In this document: piece by piece, positions 24,029-39,200 of the stretch
How the letters are laid out: each line of letters begins with the position of its first letter
How positions within the stretch are numbered: the stretch's first letter is position 1
NCBI GenBank assembly: GCA_030549495.1
Contig: JAUIRK010000087.1
Span: 310,001-374,000, forward strand
Direction: 5' to 3'
DNA length: 64,000 bases
Origin: Nectonema munidae
Taxonomy: Eukaryota; Nematomorpha; Nectonematoida; Nectonematidae
Notes under the pieces: model-generated
Seen by the model: only the letters and a program-made list of their open reading frames with translations
Told to the model about the DNA's origin: nothing
The model's database searches: none
Position numbers and translations under genes: made by a program

Positions 24029-24235
24029 ATGGAAGAAATTAACGAAAATGCGATCAACAATGGCTGCAAACTTTTGTACTTGATTCAAGAGTATTATAGA
24101 AACATACGCAATTTGCCCGTGAAAAGTGTCGAAAAGGAGGGCGCAATTCTGAAGAAGTTGCCAAGCAAGGCGCCAATGAATCCTGAGGACTTTGAGAAAA
24201 TTTTGGAAGACTTCATAAACATTATCATGCCGAGC
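24029..24235 (+). CDS. Decarboxylase exon 1 (residues 1-69)
   Basis: Encodes the N-terminal arm ([16 protein letters not shown] through DFINIIMPS), matching the family's helix pair before the PGVTHW motif. Ends in phase 0 at AGC|GTATAT. Confidence 0.9.
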
Positions 24236-27200
24236 GTATATAAATTTTTCCTTTTTATACATGTTTTCTTGTTAATGGAATTCAACTATTCTACCATTCA
24301 TGTGTTTTATCGTTATTTGTGCTTAGTTTGTAGAATAAGCTTCACGTTTGAAAAGTGTTCTTTTTAATTAATACTTTTCTTGAAATTAAGGCATGCTGAA
24401 TTAGTTTGCGGGATAATTTCTCAAGGAAATGTTTACTCGCTGGTTTCATACGTAGGGATGTTTTGTTCTGCGTACCACTTACAAACTTTTACGATTTTTT
24501 GATTAGCAAAAAAATTTAAGCGCTGAAATGTAAAATATTTGAAAGTAAGAATCAAAGTATTTATTGAAAGCAAGGCAAAAAATTGTGGAGTTTTAAGATT
24601 TTTTACTTTATAAATGAAAGATCTAATATTGAAGCAATATTTTTAATCATTTAATTCATAAATTAATAGATTAAATTATTTCTTTAGACTTTTTTCCGCT
24701 TGTGTAATCTTCTCCACTAAGACCTAATGTTCGATCTGGTAGAACACGATAAAAAAGTCCTGTTTCATCGATGTTCCATATATCTTTTGCTTCGAATCCA
24801 TCACACAATTCAACTAATTTTTTTTCCAATCTGTAATAGTAGTTTCAATACACGCTTTCTCACCGCAATTCTTTTTAAATTCAATGTTATGTCGTGTTCT
24901 GAATCGCATTAACCATGCATTAGAACTTTTAAATTCATCATGATTGAGTTTCATAGCAAATGGTTTAGCCTTTTCTTGTAAACTTGGTCTCAAAATTGGA
25001 ACATTCAGTTCGCGCCCTTGTTTGAACCATTCAAAAGTATCTTTATCAACACTTTTATATCCAAAAATTTTTTTATATATTTTTTCATTCAAATTTTAGT
25101 TGCTTTCATATTTCTTAAGGTATGCATTTTTCCTTTTGAGAATGGATCCAACTTTCGTTCTACCTATTTTCTAAATTTCTGCTAAATTGTGATGGCTTTT
25201 ACCGGAACCGTTTTTTATAAGTTCTATTTTTTGTCAAGTGTTAAGTCAACACGTGATTTTTTATTGCTTATTGACATAAAAACAAACTTCAAGATTTATA
25301 ATTATTCTAAATAACAAGAAATTTATTTTCATCGAAACTATATATGCAGGTAGGTAGGGAAATTTCTAAGCACTTTCTAGCTGGAGCTGATATGGAATTT
25401 AGACTTTAAAGTAAGAATTTTTTCCTTTGTGGGTCTTTCTGAAATAGAAAAGAAAAACTTGGGAGATTTTCATGACTGTTGAAACTAGACTGTTTTGTAG
25501 AATGTATTGATTAGTGACGGTGATTAGATATTTGAGGGAGGATTGAGTGCTTGCTTTGCCGAGATTATTGGTTCGGTTGTGGTTATGAGAAGAGAGAGAT
25601 GTTTGATGAGTATTGGGTGTTGTAGCAGATCAAGTGGAGAGGATGAAATATCTTTAAAAAAGGAGCGTCTTCAAAAAAAAAAATTGTAGAATGAAATATT
25701 GTACAATAAAGAGGATGTGTATAGGTGTTTCTACACATAAAATATAATCTTCACATAACGGTGTTACATCTGACGAAGATTAAAGTGGACAAAAATTTAT
25801 ATTTTTGTGTTTTTTTCTATTTTTGCATAAAAATTCTACGTTTTGCTTTTAAAAATTTCCTATCTTTTATTCAATGTGTTCTCAGCAACATTTTATTTAT
25901 ATAAAATAATATTTATTTAAAAAACAGCATAAATATTTCATCATCAAACTTTTCAAATTTAGTGAAACGAAACTATAAAGAAAAAATTCGTTTAAAACAG
26001 TTCATTTAACGTAGATAAAATATCAAATATAAGAACAAAGAATTATTATTAAAAATATACTAAAAATAAAAAATCCAATTTTATTCCAAATTTAAAAAAT
26101 TGTAGCTAAAAAATGATAACATTTTTATTAGATGGAATCAGAGTTAAAATATTATGGCCGTATTTAAGAGGTATTTTTCTATTTTAGACTACTCAAAGGT
26201 GAGTGACCGTAGTCTGAATAAAGAGGTGACCGTAATTGGGAAGCAAAAATCCTATATTGTAGAGCTAAATTTCTTTAGACTGTATAAAACTAAGCGTATT
26301 AAAGAGATGTCCGCTGTAGAGAGGGTTTAGAGACGTTTCACTGTATATTACAAGAGTCAAATGAAAAAGAAAGTGATTGTAGATGGCGTTTAAAATATTT
26401 TTTAAAAAGTAAAATAAAAAATCCAAGAGAATAAAAAATGCAAATAAATGTAAAAATTAATGCTTTATTTAACTTCTAATACTGAAAATGTGTATAAAAA
26501 ATTGGCTTTTTGATAAAAAAAAATGAAACAAGGCCTTCACATCGGCCCTTCAAGTCCATCGGTCCATCCTAAGTAATTGAAATCTCCCACCATGCGAGGG
26601 TGGGTACTCGTATTCTATCTATGCATATAAATTTTTATCTTTCCCGCCCCAAAGAAGTCTCGTCGAAGGGTATGCTGAGTAGTGGAATTCAGCCGGTTCG
26701 CACCGGTTTGTTAGAACCGTCTCATGGAATATTGTGAGATATTTATTTATCTATATAGTACAGACCGTACCGTAAAATAAGCAACCATAACAGCATCATA
26801 ATGATGCTTGTTTAACCATTATTTTAAAATTTTATGGCAAATAATCAAAATTGATCAGTTTAATTGCTGACAAATTTCACCTTTTTGTAACAGAACCGCA
26901 TGACAAAACACTTGAATGCAACTACTGTATATGCCCCCTCTGTCTCGGTATGTTAGGGCACTGATCATGTTGTTTTGAGATAGTCAAGAAAACTCATTAT
27001 ATGAATATTCCCTAAAATAAGTTAATATCAAAGTTGTTTTAATTAAATGATGATTTTTTCTTGTATAAAATAGAAGAAAATTATAAAAATTAGTTAACAA
27101 TACGGTGACTATAATTGAAAAATGAGTGTAACAACTTCAATGACATAAGTTTGAATAATAAATTTTGAATTTATATGTTGCTGGTAAAAGCTAACGTTTA

Positions 27201-30200
27201 TTGATTACGATAAAATGCTGCCGATATTTCATATCAATAAAAACAATGGTCATCAACAAATCATAGCCACATTTAAGAAAGAGTCTTTCTTTCATTTTTT
27301 GAGGGGGTTGTGATGTCTTGACGACCATAGCATTCCAAAATTTACCGTTTCTTTCTCATTTTTTATATGAATAAATTTTACACTTCATTTATTGATTAAA
27401 TTTGTAATAATATTTTGAAAAATTCACTATTCAATCAGTAAAAACTTGATTACTAATCTATAGTTTGGAATTTTAGTATACAAGAGTGATTCCAAAACGT
27501 TTTTTATCCCACAGCCCCTTACACCCAAATATTTATTATTTGAACCCCCTCACAATAAAACGTCCATTCTATCAAAGTTACGAAGAAAGTTAGCTTTATT
27601 ATTACCAGATAAACTTCTTTCAAAAGAGTAGATAATATAATCTGTAGAAAATTCAACAGTATCTGCAAAATTTTAACATCTTGTTCAAAGATTTCTATAA
27701 TCATAAAAAAGAGACTTCTATAAAACAATATATGCTTTTGGGATATATTGATCACAACAGACTCTACTCATTAATTATATCAAAAAAATTACTTATTAAA
27801 AGTAATAGAGAGTGTGTATACATGTATTGAAAAGTATAAAATCAAAGCGTGAAGATTAGTTTAAATTTTCTATTAAAATATATAATTGCTATATTTTATA
27901 TGATGCAAAAATTTTTTTATTGATTGGGAATCACTGCTATACAAGATAGGAATTTTTACTAACATATTTCTATATACTTTATATGACTACAATGTGAAAT
28001 AAGGTTTACAATAGTTTTACCCTTCGCCGATTATAATATTTAGCATTGTCTCAATTTTGCATAATGCAGTTATGTTGGTGCATATTTTGGCAAGATTTCT
28101 AATAATAAACGTAGAACACAGGGCCGTATCAAGGGATCGTGGCGCCCAAGGGCAAAGGTCCTGAATTGAGCCCCTCACCACTTGCTCTTTTTTTCTCACT
28201 CATCCCCACGCCATTCTGGCTTAAAAAGTGATTTAGAAAAAAAATGCTCACATTTTTATCAAGCCACATAAATTCAGATATATCATAACTGAGTCGAAGA
28301 CAGTCTCCATTAGTGTTCATTTTTCGTGTTTTAGCAGCAGCAAAATTATTATCGATGACTTCGTCAAAATCAACACAATCGAGAACTTCTTTCTCAATGC
28401 TCATAAGAGCCAGACTTTGGTGGCGGGCTTGCCCCATAGTGCTCCTTAGGTAGGAAAATGAAACGGCGCCCCCTAAGTGTGGCGTCCCGGGGCAATTGCC
28501 CCCCACTGCCTTATACGGCCCCGGTAGAACCACTTTAAAAGAACCTGATTAAACTTACTGAGACAACTTGCTCCATAACATTTTCAATTGATTGCGTATT
28601 TAAACATCAAATAGATCAAATTTCTTAAATAACTATTTTTTAAACTTTTTTACTATAAATTATTGTATTTAAAAAAGAAATTTTTAAGTAACCAATTTTT
28701 TGGATTTTTTTTTAATGAAAAGTATATACATTTATTAAATTAATTTTTATAAATTTACAATTATATACAAAAATATATTAAAAAAAATTTGTTTTTATAA
28801 ATTTAAAATTTTAGAAAAAAATTATTTGTATATAATCAACTTTTCATAAAAATTGATAATATTTTTATTTAATTAATCAGTTTGTTAGCCATGTAAATCG
28901 TTAGTTATTCACTAACTTAAAAGTATTAAACCAGTAACAAGGAATCTAAATTTATATAAATTACGAAATTCTCAGCAAAGTGTGTTGCAGGCTTTTTTGT
29001 TTCGTTTACAATATATCCAAGCCATCTGTCCAAAATTTGTTTAAGTTTGAAACTGAAAAATATCCCAATTAGTATAAAAAATTTCCATTAAAATATTTTT
29101 TGGCCATGTAAATCATTTAAGCCTTGACAAATTTCGAAAGTGTTTGCTTGTTCAAATGTTTTAAATTAGGTTAAAGTGTGGAATTTTTAACAAGAAAAAA
29201 TTGGGAAAGCGCAGAAGGATCACAAAAATTTATATAGGAAATAGGAATCAGGGTTTGCTATGGAATTATTTAACTGAGATATACATCCTTCCATTATTAT
29301 AGATCACGCATTGGCAAGCCCCCAATTTCCACGCATATTTCCCAACAGGTTCATCATGGCCAAGCATATTTGCAGACATGCTATCAGATACTTTGGGATG
29401 CATGGGCTTTTCTTGGGTAATAAATTTCATCAAACTTCTTTCTTCGATTTAAGTGAACATTTTGCGTGCGTTTTCTTTAAACTCAATTTCTTTCCCACCC
29501 TAAAGATTTCATGCCCAGCGTACACAGAACTAGAAGTTGTAATGATGGATTGGCTTTGCAAATTGCTTGAACTTCCAAAAAAATTTCTCTACTGCAAAGA
29601 TAAATCAGGTGGAGTCATACAGGTATATTTTTAAACTACTTCAACTTCAAGTCATAAGCAGAGCAAAAAATAACCGTTGAACGAAATTTTTGACGTAAAA
29701 AAAATTTGAAGTTTTTTTTCAATTAAAAAGACTTGTTCCTTAGATTAATAAAAAAATTAATAATTTTGATTATAATAATAACTATAGTTTTAAACTAATA
29801 TTTATTATTTTTGTTTTATAGAAATAGTTTTTTAAATGTCTCTTAAAAAGCTTATTTTTGAACCTTATAATGTAAAAAATTCCAAAAACAGAAGAAAAAT
29901 TTAGTTTAAAATTGGTTTAGAATCCCTTTTTGTTTTTTTTTAAATATTTTTTTGACTTTGTGGCTTTTATTCGGTCTAGAAGTTTCCTCGGTCTTTGAAA
30001 TTTTTTAGGATGTTTTGTTTGAAATTTTTATTTTTATAATTTCCTTACTTTATTTCAGCTTTTTATTCAACAAAAAAATTTAAAATAAATCTATGATGAA
30101 AATTAAATCATTTATAGTCATTAAAAATCGGGAATAAAAGTGTAAATTCAAGTTTTAATGATAATTGCTAATTAAACATGAAATAATCATTTAAAATATT

Positions 30201-33200
30201 TTAATTTTTGGTTTTCTAAAAACAATAGACAACATTTTGATTTTTTATTGACTAGAATTTTTTTTATTGACTTTATTGACCTAAACAAATAAAAAAAACT
30301 GGATAAAATATAGGTCAAACTAGTTTAACATAGGTTTGCAGTGACTTTTAGTTCTTTTTAAAAAAAAATTAACTCATTGACTTTTGTTCGCCCCGGTTAT
30401 AACTTAAAAAATATCTTTGATCACATTGAATTTGAAACGGCTTTCTAAATGCATCCCGATGTAATTGTATCTTGTGAAACACAAAAACAAAGAACTTTTA
30501 TAATTTATTATTATATATAATGCATCTAAATGCAATTTTTAATAATATGAACTCAAGTTATCTATCTATATAAAAAGTTTATGATTTTATTTGAAATAAA
30601 TCTATGTAAGAAAGAATATCTGTTGCCTATAATGTTTTTCTCAATCAATAGAATTAACTAACATATAGAATAGAAAAGTAGGAGATTTTCCATAATTATA
30701 TGTAGTTAATCTTATCGTGAAATGGGAGTAAATTATTTACCTAAAATACTTTTCAATTGAAGTCACTGAAGCTAAGCCTACCACGACATTGCTTCTAGCT
30801 ACAACTCTTTGTAAACAACACTTTCAACTTTGAATATATAACGACTGAGGAAATGTATAGTGACTTTTCATCACATTTCAAGTGCTTATCATGCGACACG
30901 TGATGACCAATACATTTCATCCCTTGACATTTCATCACGAATTTCACCACTTAACTTTTCTTAAAATTATTCATCATCACTACTCTGAACATAATCTTGC
31001 CAAATTTCATACATTATGCATTATTTTTTATGTATTCTTAGCGCGAAAGCAAGTATAGTACGTTGTTTGTATAAGAAGGTGGGTGTGGATAACCAAAAAA
31101 CGTAGTTGCAGAAATGAAACATAAGAAAAAGTGTCTGGAAAAAATTAAGACTTTTTTTTGATTATGTTGCAACTCTTATTAAAATTTATATAAGTGTAAA
31201 CCTAATTATGCTTTATTTTTGTATACCATTCTCTTTTTAAGTACTAATGCGTAAAGATGCAATTTTTCATAAAAAAAAAACCTCTCTTTTCTTTTCTCTT
31301 TACATTTTTCTCTTCTTTAAACCACGCGTTGATGCATCTTTAACTTCAAGATCTTAATTTAATTTCAAAATTTTTTTTTTAATTTCAAAATTTTTTTCAA
31401 TATCGACATTTTATAAATTTAAAATGTGAAAAGATTAATGGAGGTACTGTCAATTCTACTTTTTTGCAATCGATCATTTTTGTATAACTATAATTTATAT
31501 CTTTTTAAAATTGAAAAGCTTTTTTTGAATTTTGACTTCTCATATTTCACAAGTTTCAGTTGTTCTGATAGAAAGTTAAGTCATTTTCATGTTTGTAACT
31601 CTAAGATGTGAATATCGCAAAAGGATGAAAAAAAAAACAAAATAAAACAAATTAGTTTAAATTATGTTATATACTTAATCAAAACTGATGACTTATCTCA
31701 ATACTTCTGATAAAAGTCTAAAGATATACTCTAAATTTTCCAAATTGAATTCTTCCTATTTTTGATTCAGATACTTGAATTTAAACTGTCAGTCCCTAAA
31801 TTCCAAATTTGATGACATATCATGTCTAATTAATAGTCGCAATAGTGTTAATAAACATCCTGTGTCTTTGATCTGCATTCAACAGACTTGAATCAATTCT
31901 TCTGTAAATTTTTTTTACTTTGGTAATTATTGTTTTTCTCGTAGACTTGCTCTTTATCTTCTCACACAATTGAATTTTTATTCTTCATTTTACGTTAAAA
32001 AATTGCCTTTTGTAAAAAAAAAATTTTGAGCTCACATTGTCTTATTCCTTCAAGTTTAGGATTTCTAAAATAATAAGATCTTAATATGAATAGAAAAGAA
32101 GCATGCTAATTGTTGAAATGCTTTGCTTTCAGTTTATGACGAAAGCTTCTGAATCTTTCCTTTTCATTGCGACTTAAGTCTTTCGAAGCCATTACTTCTA
32201 ACTATTACGAGAAAACGTTTTATTTTTAAAATTGTATGAGTTCATCTAAATATTCTTAATCACTTCTGTAAGTTTTGCTCAAAAATCTTGATGTTGAAGT
32301 TTCATGATATGTATATGCTGCTAAAGTCTACGTTAGCCAGCAATTCATATGTAGAGCAGCATTTATCCAAACATGATTCATTAAACTGAATACTCTTTCA
32401 ACTTCAGCATTTACCGGCGGCCTCATCAACACACTGATATAGCACAATATAAAGGTCATATAAACGATTTAAAACTCAAGAGTCTCTCCCACTTCTTTCC
32501 AGAACATTTCCGTGTGTTGTTTTATTTTCCCAATCAATTAAATTAACTTTGCTCAACTGTTAGTGTTATTTGGTTATTACTTTTTCATTTACACATATAA
32601 ACTTTATCACACAGCAAATGATTAGAATATCTTTTATAGGTGGACCTTTAAAGCTGCATCAGTAATTCAAACAAAAAATGCCAACATCCAGTTCTTATAT
32701 TTGTTCCTTGAGTAGGCAAAATGAGATTTTTTGATTTCATATCAGCAACTCTGGTTTCAAACATGTATCCAAAATAGGCCACAAGAAGCAATCTTCAATT
32801 TCAAGATTAAAAGCATTAATATTGCAGCTGGGTAATCATCATAATTGTTTGGCCATCGATTTAAAATAAAACTAAATGATTAAAGAATTGAACTTTTTCA
32901 ATACTTCACCTTTTTGAAACAATAGTAGAAGCACAAAACTTTCTCGGCGAGCTTACACATATGTTCATGCCTTCATACCGTAAGAGTTTATATTATTTTC
33001 GCATCTGCGTGAAAACAACTGATAGGATAACTGAAATAAGGTTTTGTATAAATGGTATTTTATGCGTTCTTTCTCATACGTATATTTTGTTGACACATTG
33101 ACTGTAGATAAACTCCCGAGGATGTTTTGCTTTTAACAATAGTTAAAAGTTTTATCAACATTCTTGGGATTTTTGTCATCATTCATATCTCACTACTCTA

Positions 33201-36200
33201 GCTATTATAATTGATTTTGAAGCCTGGCCTCTTTGATCCATCGTTTGCCGAACCGATATTATTAACATGTCCAATCAGATTTTGGCTTCTGATCGTTGAT
33301 CTGGATACCTTATTGCTCATCTGTTATATAATCACATTTATTGCTCAAACTGCTGAAATTTTATACTCAATAATTTTTGAATTTTCACTCATATGGCAGT
33401 GCCAGTATTTCTTGAACCGATATTGCTCATTTGTGCGTACATAAAAATAATTTTATGACCTTCCCAAAGACTTACCAATATTTTCATTACGTCTCTTCAT
33501 ACACATGGAATCTTTCTCTTTCACTACTTCGAGCTCTTCATCTAAAGCAGGGTTTCCCAATCTTTTTGTTGCTGTGTACCACTTATGGATTTATTCTATA
33601 GGTACGTAGCACCTAACTTTAACGATGAGTTTTTGACAATAAAAGAGCTATACTAAAAGGTTAACAGACACGATAACATATAAATATAATACAAGTAAAC
33701 GAATTAAAAAATATACAAAACTTAACTTAATTTATTTGCACATGTGCATAACCCTAAACAAGCAAGATATTTAACTTATCGACCAATAAGTACCCGTAGT
33801 TCAAAGCGATGTCTGGAGTCGCTTTTCTTCTACCAGTTTTGCAAGCCGTGGAGATATTATGCTACACAACATGGAAAATTATGTTCTAGGTTTACTAAAC
33901 GATTTCTTGTCTTCGACTTAAGGTAGAAAACTCTTGTTCTCTGTGAGATCACGAATGTTAATAGTAGTGAATGGATTCCGAATGTAAGTGCATGTTTGTG
34001 CATCACGATCATTGAAGAAGTACTGCCTGATTTCATCTTTCAACAGAAGGAGATCTTTGGTGATATCTTAACCAAATGCAATACTAGGCTCCCCCTCCTG
34101 AAGGAACGCCACATTCTCACACATTCCAAAGGGTGTGTTCTCAATCCACAAATCGAGCTTTCGAGTAAATGAAGTCAATTTGATTGAGAAAACAATGATG
34201 TTACTTTCAGCGCCCTGAGAAAAATTGAAATGATACATGACTCCAAAAATATCTGACAGGTAGGCAAGGTAAAGAATGAAGTTTTCATCTTCAAGGATCT
34301 TCAGAACTTCGTGATCTTTTTTTTGGAAAAACTGAAACAGCTCTTTTCTCAGCACAAAAAGGAGCATAGTGGTATTCCCTTGAGACAGACACCTCACTTC
34401 CGTATAAAAAGCAATGATGTGTATTCTGATCCGATATCCTCACAGATGACCTTGAAGAGACGACTATTTAGGGCAGATGTCATAATGTAGTTTACCATCT
34501 TAACTAGCAGTTTCAAGCTTGTCTTCATATCGGGAGGTAGAACTTTAGCAGAGAGAGCAAATCGGTTTATGAAACAGTGAACAGAAGTGACAGATGGATA
34601 TAATCCTTATACCGGAGCTTGGAACCCAGATTTTCTCCCAAGCATAACAGGAGCGCCGTCAGTTGTGCAACCTACTAGCTTGGTCCATTGGAGACCATTT
34701 TCTTTGAAAAAGTTTTCATAAGCTCGAACACGTATTCTCCTTTTGTTGTAGTTGTCATTTCATTGTTCAAGATTAATTCACTTCGAAGTGCATCCTTAGT
34801 AGCATAACGCACATATACCAGAAGCTGTGCGCAGTTTGACACGTCCGTTGATTCGTCCAGTTGTATTGCAAATCCATATTTTGAGCCCTGTACTTCCGTA
34901 ATGACTGGTTCAACAGTAGACATTTCTGTAATACACCTTTGTATCGTTTTATTTGACACTGCTTCATCAACAAGGCAATGCTTCACCATTTGTTGTGGAA
35001 GGCTTTTATTTCTTCGCCAAAAAAGTGCAATTTCACAGGAGGCTGTCACAATACCAACCGACTGCTGATATTACTTCTCCGTTTTGTCTAGTCGTTTTTC
35101 TAAAGTTGCTTAAAATAATTAGGATCGCGGTCTTTCTAGTCTGGATGATTAGTTTGGAGAGGGCGTTGTAAAAGGCTTCAATGATGCATTTGATAATGTC
35201 TTCATACACACCACACGGTTCTAGGAAAATTTGCCGTAAACAAGTTTACCATAGGAAAACTCGCCTCAAGAATTTCGCCTAATAGGAAAAATCGCCTCAA
35301 GAATTTCGCCTAATAGGAAAAATCGCCGTAAGACAATTTTGCCGTAAAACAAGTGTTGTGATAATAATTAAACGATTGGGAATACACAATCAGGCAGGTG
35401 ATATTGCTCAACTTGAAGCAACAAGAGTGCTTAATGCAACAACAAAGAAAGCACTTATGGCTCAAGAAAAGACTCATGTCCTCGTAACGCAAGCATTTGT
35501 GGGAACTTCAAGAGCAGTTGCGGATAAATTACCAAAACCCCAATATTTGTAAAGAAACATCAGAAATATGAGAAATGTGAATGCACAGCAGCCTGCAAAT
35601 CCAGTCAGCTTACTACACTTGAACTTACCTGATGATTACCGTAAAACAAATTCAAATGAGCCAGCCTTTCCTTCTTTTTGACAGCAAAGATGGTTCTGAA
35701 CGAGTAATTATATTTTCTACTCAACGAAATCTTAGAGTATTAGCAAATGCAGGTAATTGGTATGCCGACGGAACCTTCAAAATTGTACCTCCGTTATTCA
35801 CTCAACTATACACAATTCATGGTATCATGAAGGGTGATGTTTTGCCCCTTGTTTATGCTCTAATGGCAAAAAACCGAACAAAGCTACAAGATGCTTCTTT
35901 CAAAACTAAAGGACTTTGAGTTTTATTTATCACCTCGTACAATTATGACGGATTTTGAAACTGCATCAACTAATGCATTTAAAGCACTTTTTCCAAATGC
36001 GGAACAAAAAGGTTGCTTCTTTCATTTTTCTCAATGTGTATTTAGAAGTATTCAGTCAAATGGGTTTCAGCATTTGTATGAAAGCGATGTTGAATTTGCG
36101 TTTAACATGCGCGTGCTTATAGCTATTGCATTCGTTCCCGTTACAGATGTAATCAGCTCTTTTCAATATTTAATTGATAATTGTCATTTTCCTGAAGAAA

Positions 36201-39200
36201 TACAGCCTATTGTAGATTACTTTGAGGACACCTGGATTGGACGCCCAAATCGTCGTTTAGTACGTCAAGCTTCTCGTTTTGAACATAACAAGCAAGAAAT
36301 GAAGTTATAATGGAGCAGTATATAGCAGGCTCAAACATTTCAAGTCGTAAAAGAAAATATAAAGAAACTGCAGAAAGAATACGGCGCATTGTCAATCATT
36401 TTAAAAATCGTGACCTAAATTACCTTAGAGGTATTGCCCATAACTTTTTTTTAATTGTTTCTATTTTTCCAATTTGCAATAAATTAGTTATCTCAATAAT
36501 CTTTTTGAAATAAGGAATATTTATTACATATATAAATTGGTATTTTTTTCTTAAAAATAATGTTTTTTAATAAAAAAAACAAATGATTATTTTTAGATAT
36601 AATATACAAAATAATGCCTGAAAAGTCGAAGGTTAAAATAGGTTAGGGGAATTTTTATGAAACTAAAAAAACACAAAGATTAATATATATTATTATTTTT
36701 TTAATTAAATTAGATACTTTTTTTTTAACTTTCTTTAAATATTAAGAAATTTAAACATATTTCAAGGCTATTTAAGTCAGAAAGAGATATCGTTTTATTT
36801 TGTCATTATAATAGCCTAATAATATGAAAACCTAATATTTAAGAATTAGTTTTTTATGTTATTAAGAATATTTACAAAAGTTCGTAATAAACTTAAAAAA
36901 TTATAATGGGATATTTACAAAAATAAATTGAGCGTCAAGCATAAAATTAGTATGACGATGAAAATACTGCACGATGAAAATACCGATATGTATTGGAATG
37001 ATTGGAAAAGTTACGGCGATGAAATTACGGCGATGAAATTACAGTGAACCGTTTATCAATGCACGGATAGTGCAACATTACCAAAAAATGATACTCTGAT
37101 ATCCCCAGATGGCACTAAGTTTTTTTTGGGAGCCTCAACCATCGACAAGTGGTGGAACATTATCAAGGAATTGTAGAAATCATTGTTTACCCTCAAGAAC
37201 TCAAGAACATCAAAGAAATCGTAGAAAATTTTAATATTCTTTTCGACAACTGATTTGTTTCTCGTATTTCTTGAATGACAAAAAAAAGAAAAGCCGAAGA
37301 GAATTACACTTAAATTTTCATTTTTCATAGTCGAAATATTTTTTATCTTAACTTATAAAATGTAAGTTAGAAAATTTGGTTTTGGAAATGGCACATTATT
37401 TCGGTTAAAATTTATTTTATTTAGAAAACCAAGTCCTAAATGACGAAATGTTAAAGTATGCTACGATAAATTTGTTGTTAGCGATCTGGTGACCTATTTG
37501 GATTCTATTCTATTTATGCGACAAACAAAAGATAAGAAAATCGACACAGCAATTCTGTTTCTTGCGATTGAGCTCTTGTTTGAGTGGTGCAATGGAGAAA
37601 AGAATGTTCTTTATAAATATTTCTATTCGTATGATGATGTTAGATGTAGAAAGCCCAAGGACAAATAGCTGCTGTAAGACATGACAACTTTAATGTAAAA
37701 AGACAAAAGTACTCCCCATGATGATGTGATATCATCGATGAACAGTTGCGAGGCGGTTGGCCGTTAATGTATATGATTTCAAAAATCGAAACTTACCATT
37801 TGAATGACTCCAAGATTTTTATATAATGAAACCTCAAATGTAGGCCTCCGGTGTCATCGACAAAGAATATTTTTCAAGCTTAGATAATGGTAATGGTACC
37901 GTAGGGTGTTTTCATCGAAAAGGCTTTAAACTAACTTGCCAGTTGTTTGTAGTACATCACATGTCCACTCAACTAGAATCAATAGTTTGTGCGACAATAA
38001 ATCCAATTTACGGCTTCTTACCGTAAATTTTGAAGCCAGGGTATCTTCGTGGTTTAAATTTAGTTCATATAAAAATAAGCCGGATATTTTCATATTATAT
38101 AATCAACATAAAAGTGGAGTGGACTGTTTCAATAGAATGGCAAGTAGAATTTATTTCTTCAACATCTAGATTGCAAATATAATTACCCTGAAGAAGCCAT
38201 ATCCTCGAGAGAAGGAGGCGCGAAAGTTTTTTGAAAATGCTATCTAGAAAACTTTGTGAGGCATCAATGCAGATTCGTTCCAGCAACACACAAATGTCTC
38301 AACCAATCAAAAAGCTTCTTTCTTATTCCCCCTCAAGGAAGTATTAAAACATCAAGTATTGTTCACTAATAAATTGTAAGCTGAGAATACAAAAATTTCA
38401 CCTATAATCGAATTTTCTGTTGCAAAGATTATATATAACATAGCTTAATCATAAAAAAAAATCATAATAAATAAACTTATTATCTTATTATCCATAAATA
38501 CTTAAAATTATCCATATAACTAAATTATCTTATTTTTCACTATACAAAATAACATACTATTTTTTTTAATATATTTTGTTTATTGTCACAATACTACGGT
38601 TTCTGTAAATCTTTATATTTACTCTATTTACATGATGAATAATTTTTGAAATGAAAAACATACATGTAATACTCACATTTGGAATATTTCTTTAAAATTG
38701 TAATGTTTTATAGCAACATAAAAATTAGTATACAAAAAATTTATAGAAATAAATTTTTTATTCAATTGTTCATTTAAATTTCTATCGTTCATCACTATTT
38801 TATAGCGTTTTAGATGGCGTTAAAATTTTCCAAAATATTTTTTCTTATATGCACCTTTATGCGATTTTTAAAAGCGAATTTTTTTTCTTATCTTTATAAA
38901 AAAAAGAATATTTTAAATCAATTTTATTGTAAAAAAAAGTTTAAAAAAAATTTTAATGTCCATTAACCCTCGCTTGACGGACGTATAAAATATAACACGG
39001 ATGACGGACTCTATGACATTTTTGTCCAATTTTTTTTTCTTATCTATTACGATTACAAATTTTTTTTAATATAGTTTAGTATTTAATAGTTGTTTTTCTG
39101 TTGTTTAACAAAATAAAAACTAAATATTAAAAAATCTATGGAAGTTTTTAATTTTTAATTTAACGCCATCTATATTATTATGAAATTAGTATAAAAAACA

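Noticed and set aside
33211-33444. Hydrophobic open frame resembling a membrane protein
   Set aside because: It lies in hAT debris within an intron and has no family resemblance; AT-rich frames often look hydrophobic.
35262-35330. CRISPR-like direct repeats
   Set aside because: Only two 32-bp copies without spacers, in an animal genome, inside a MULE terminal region.
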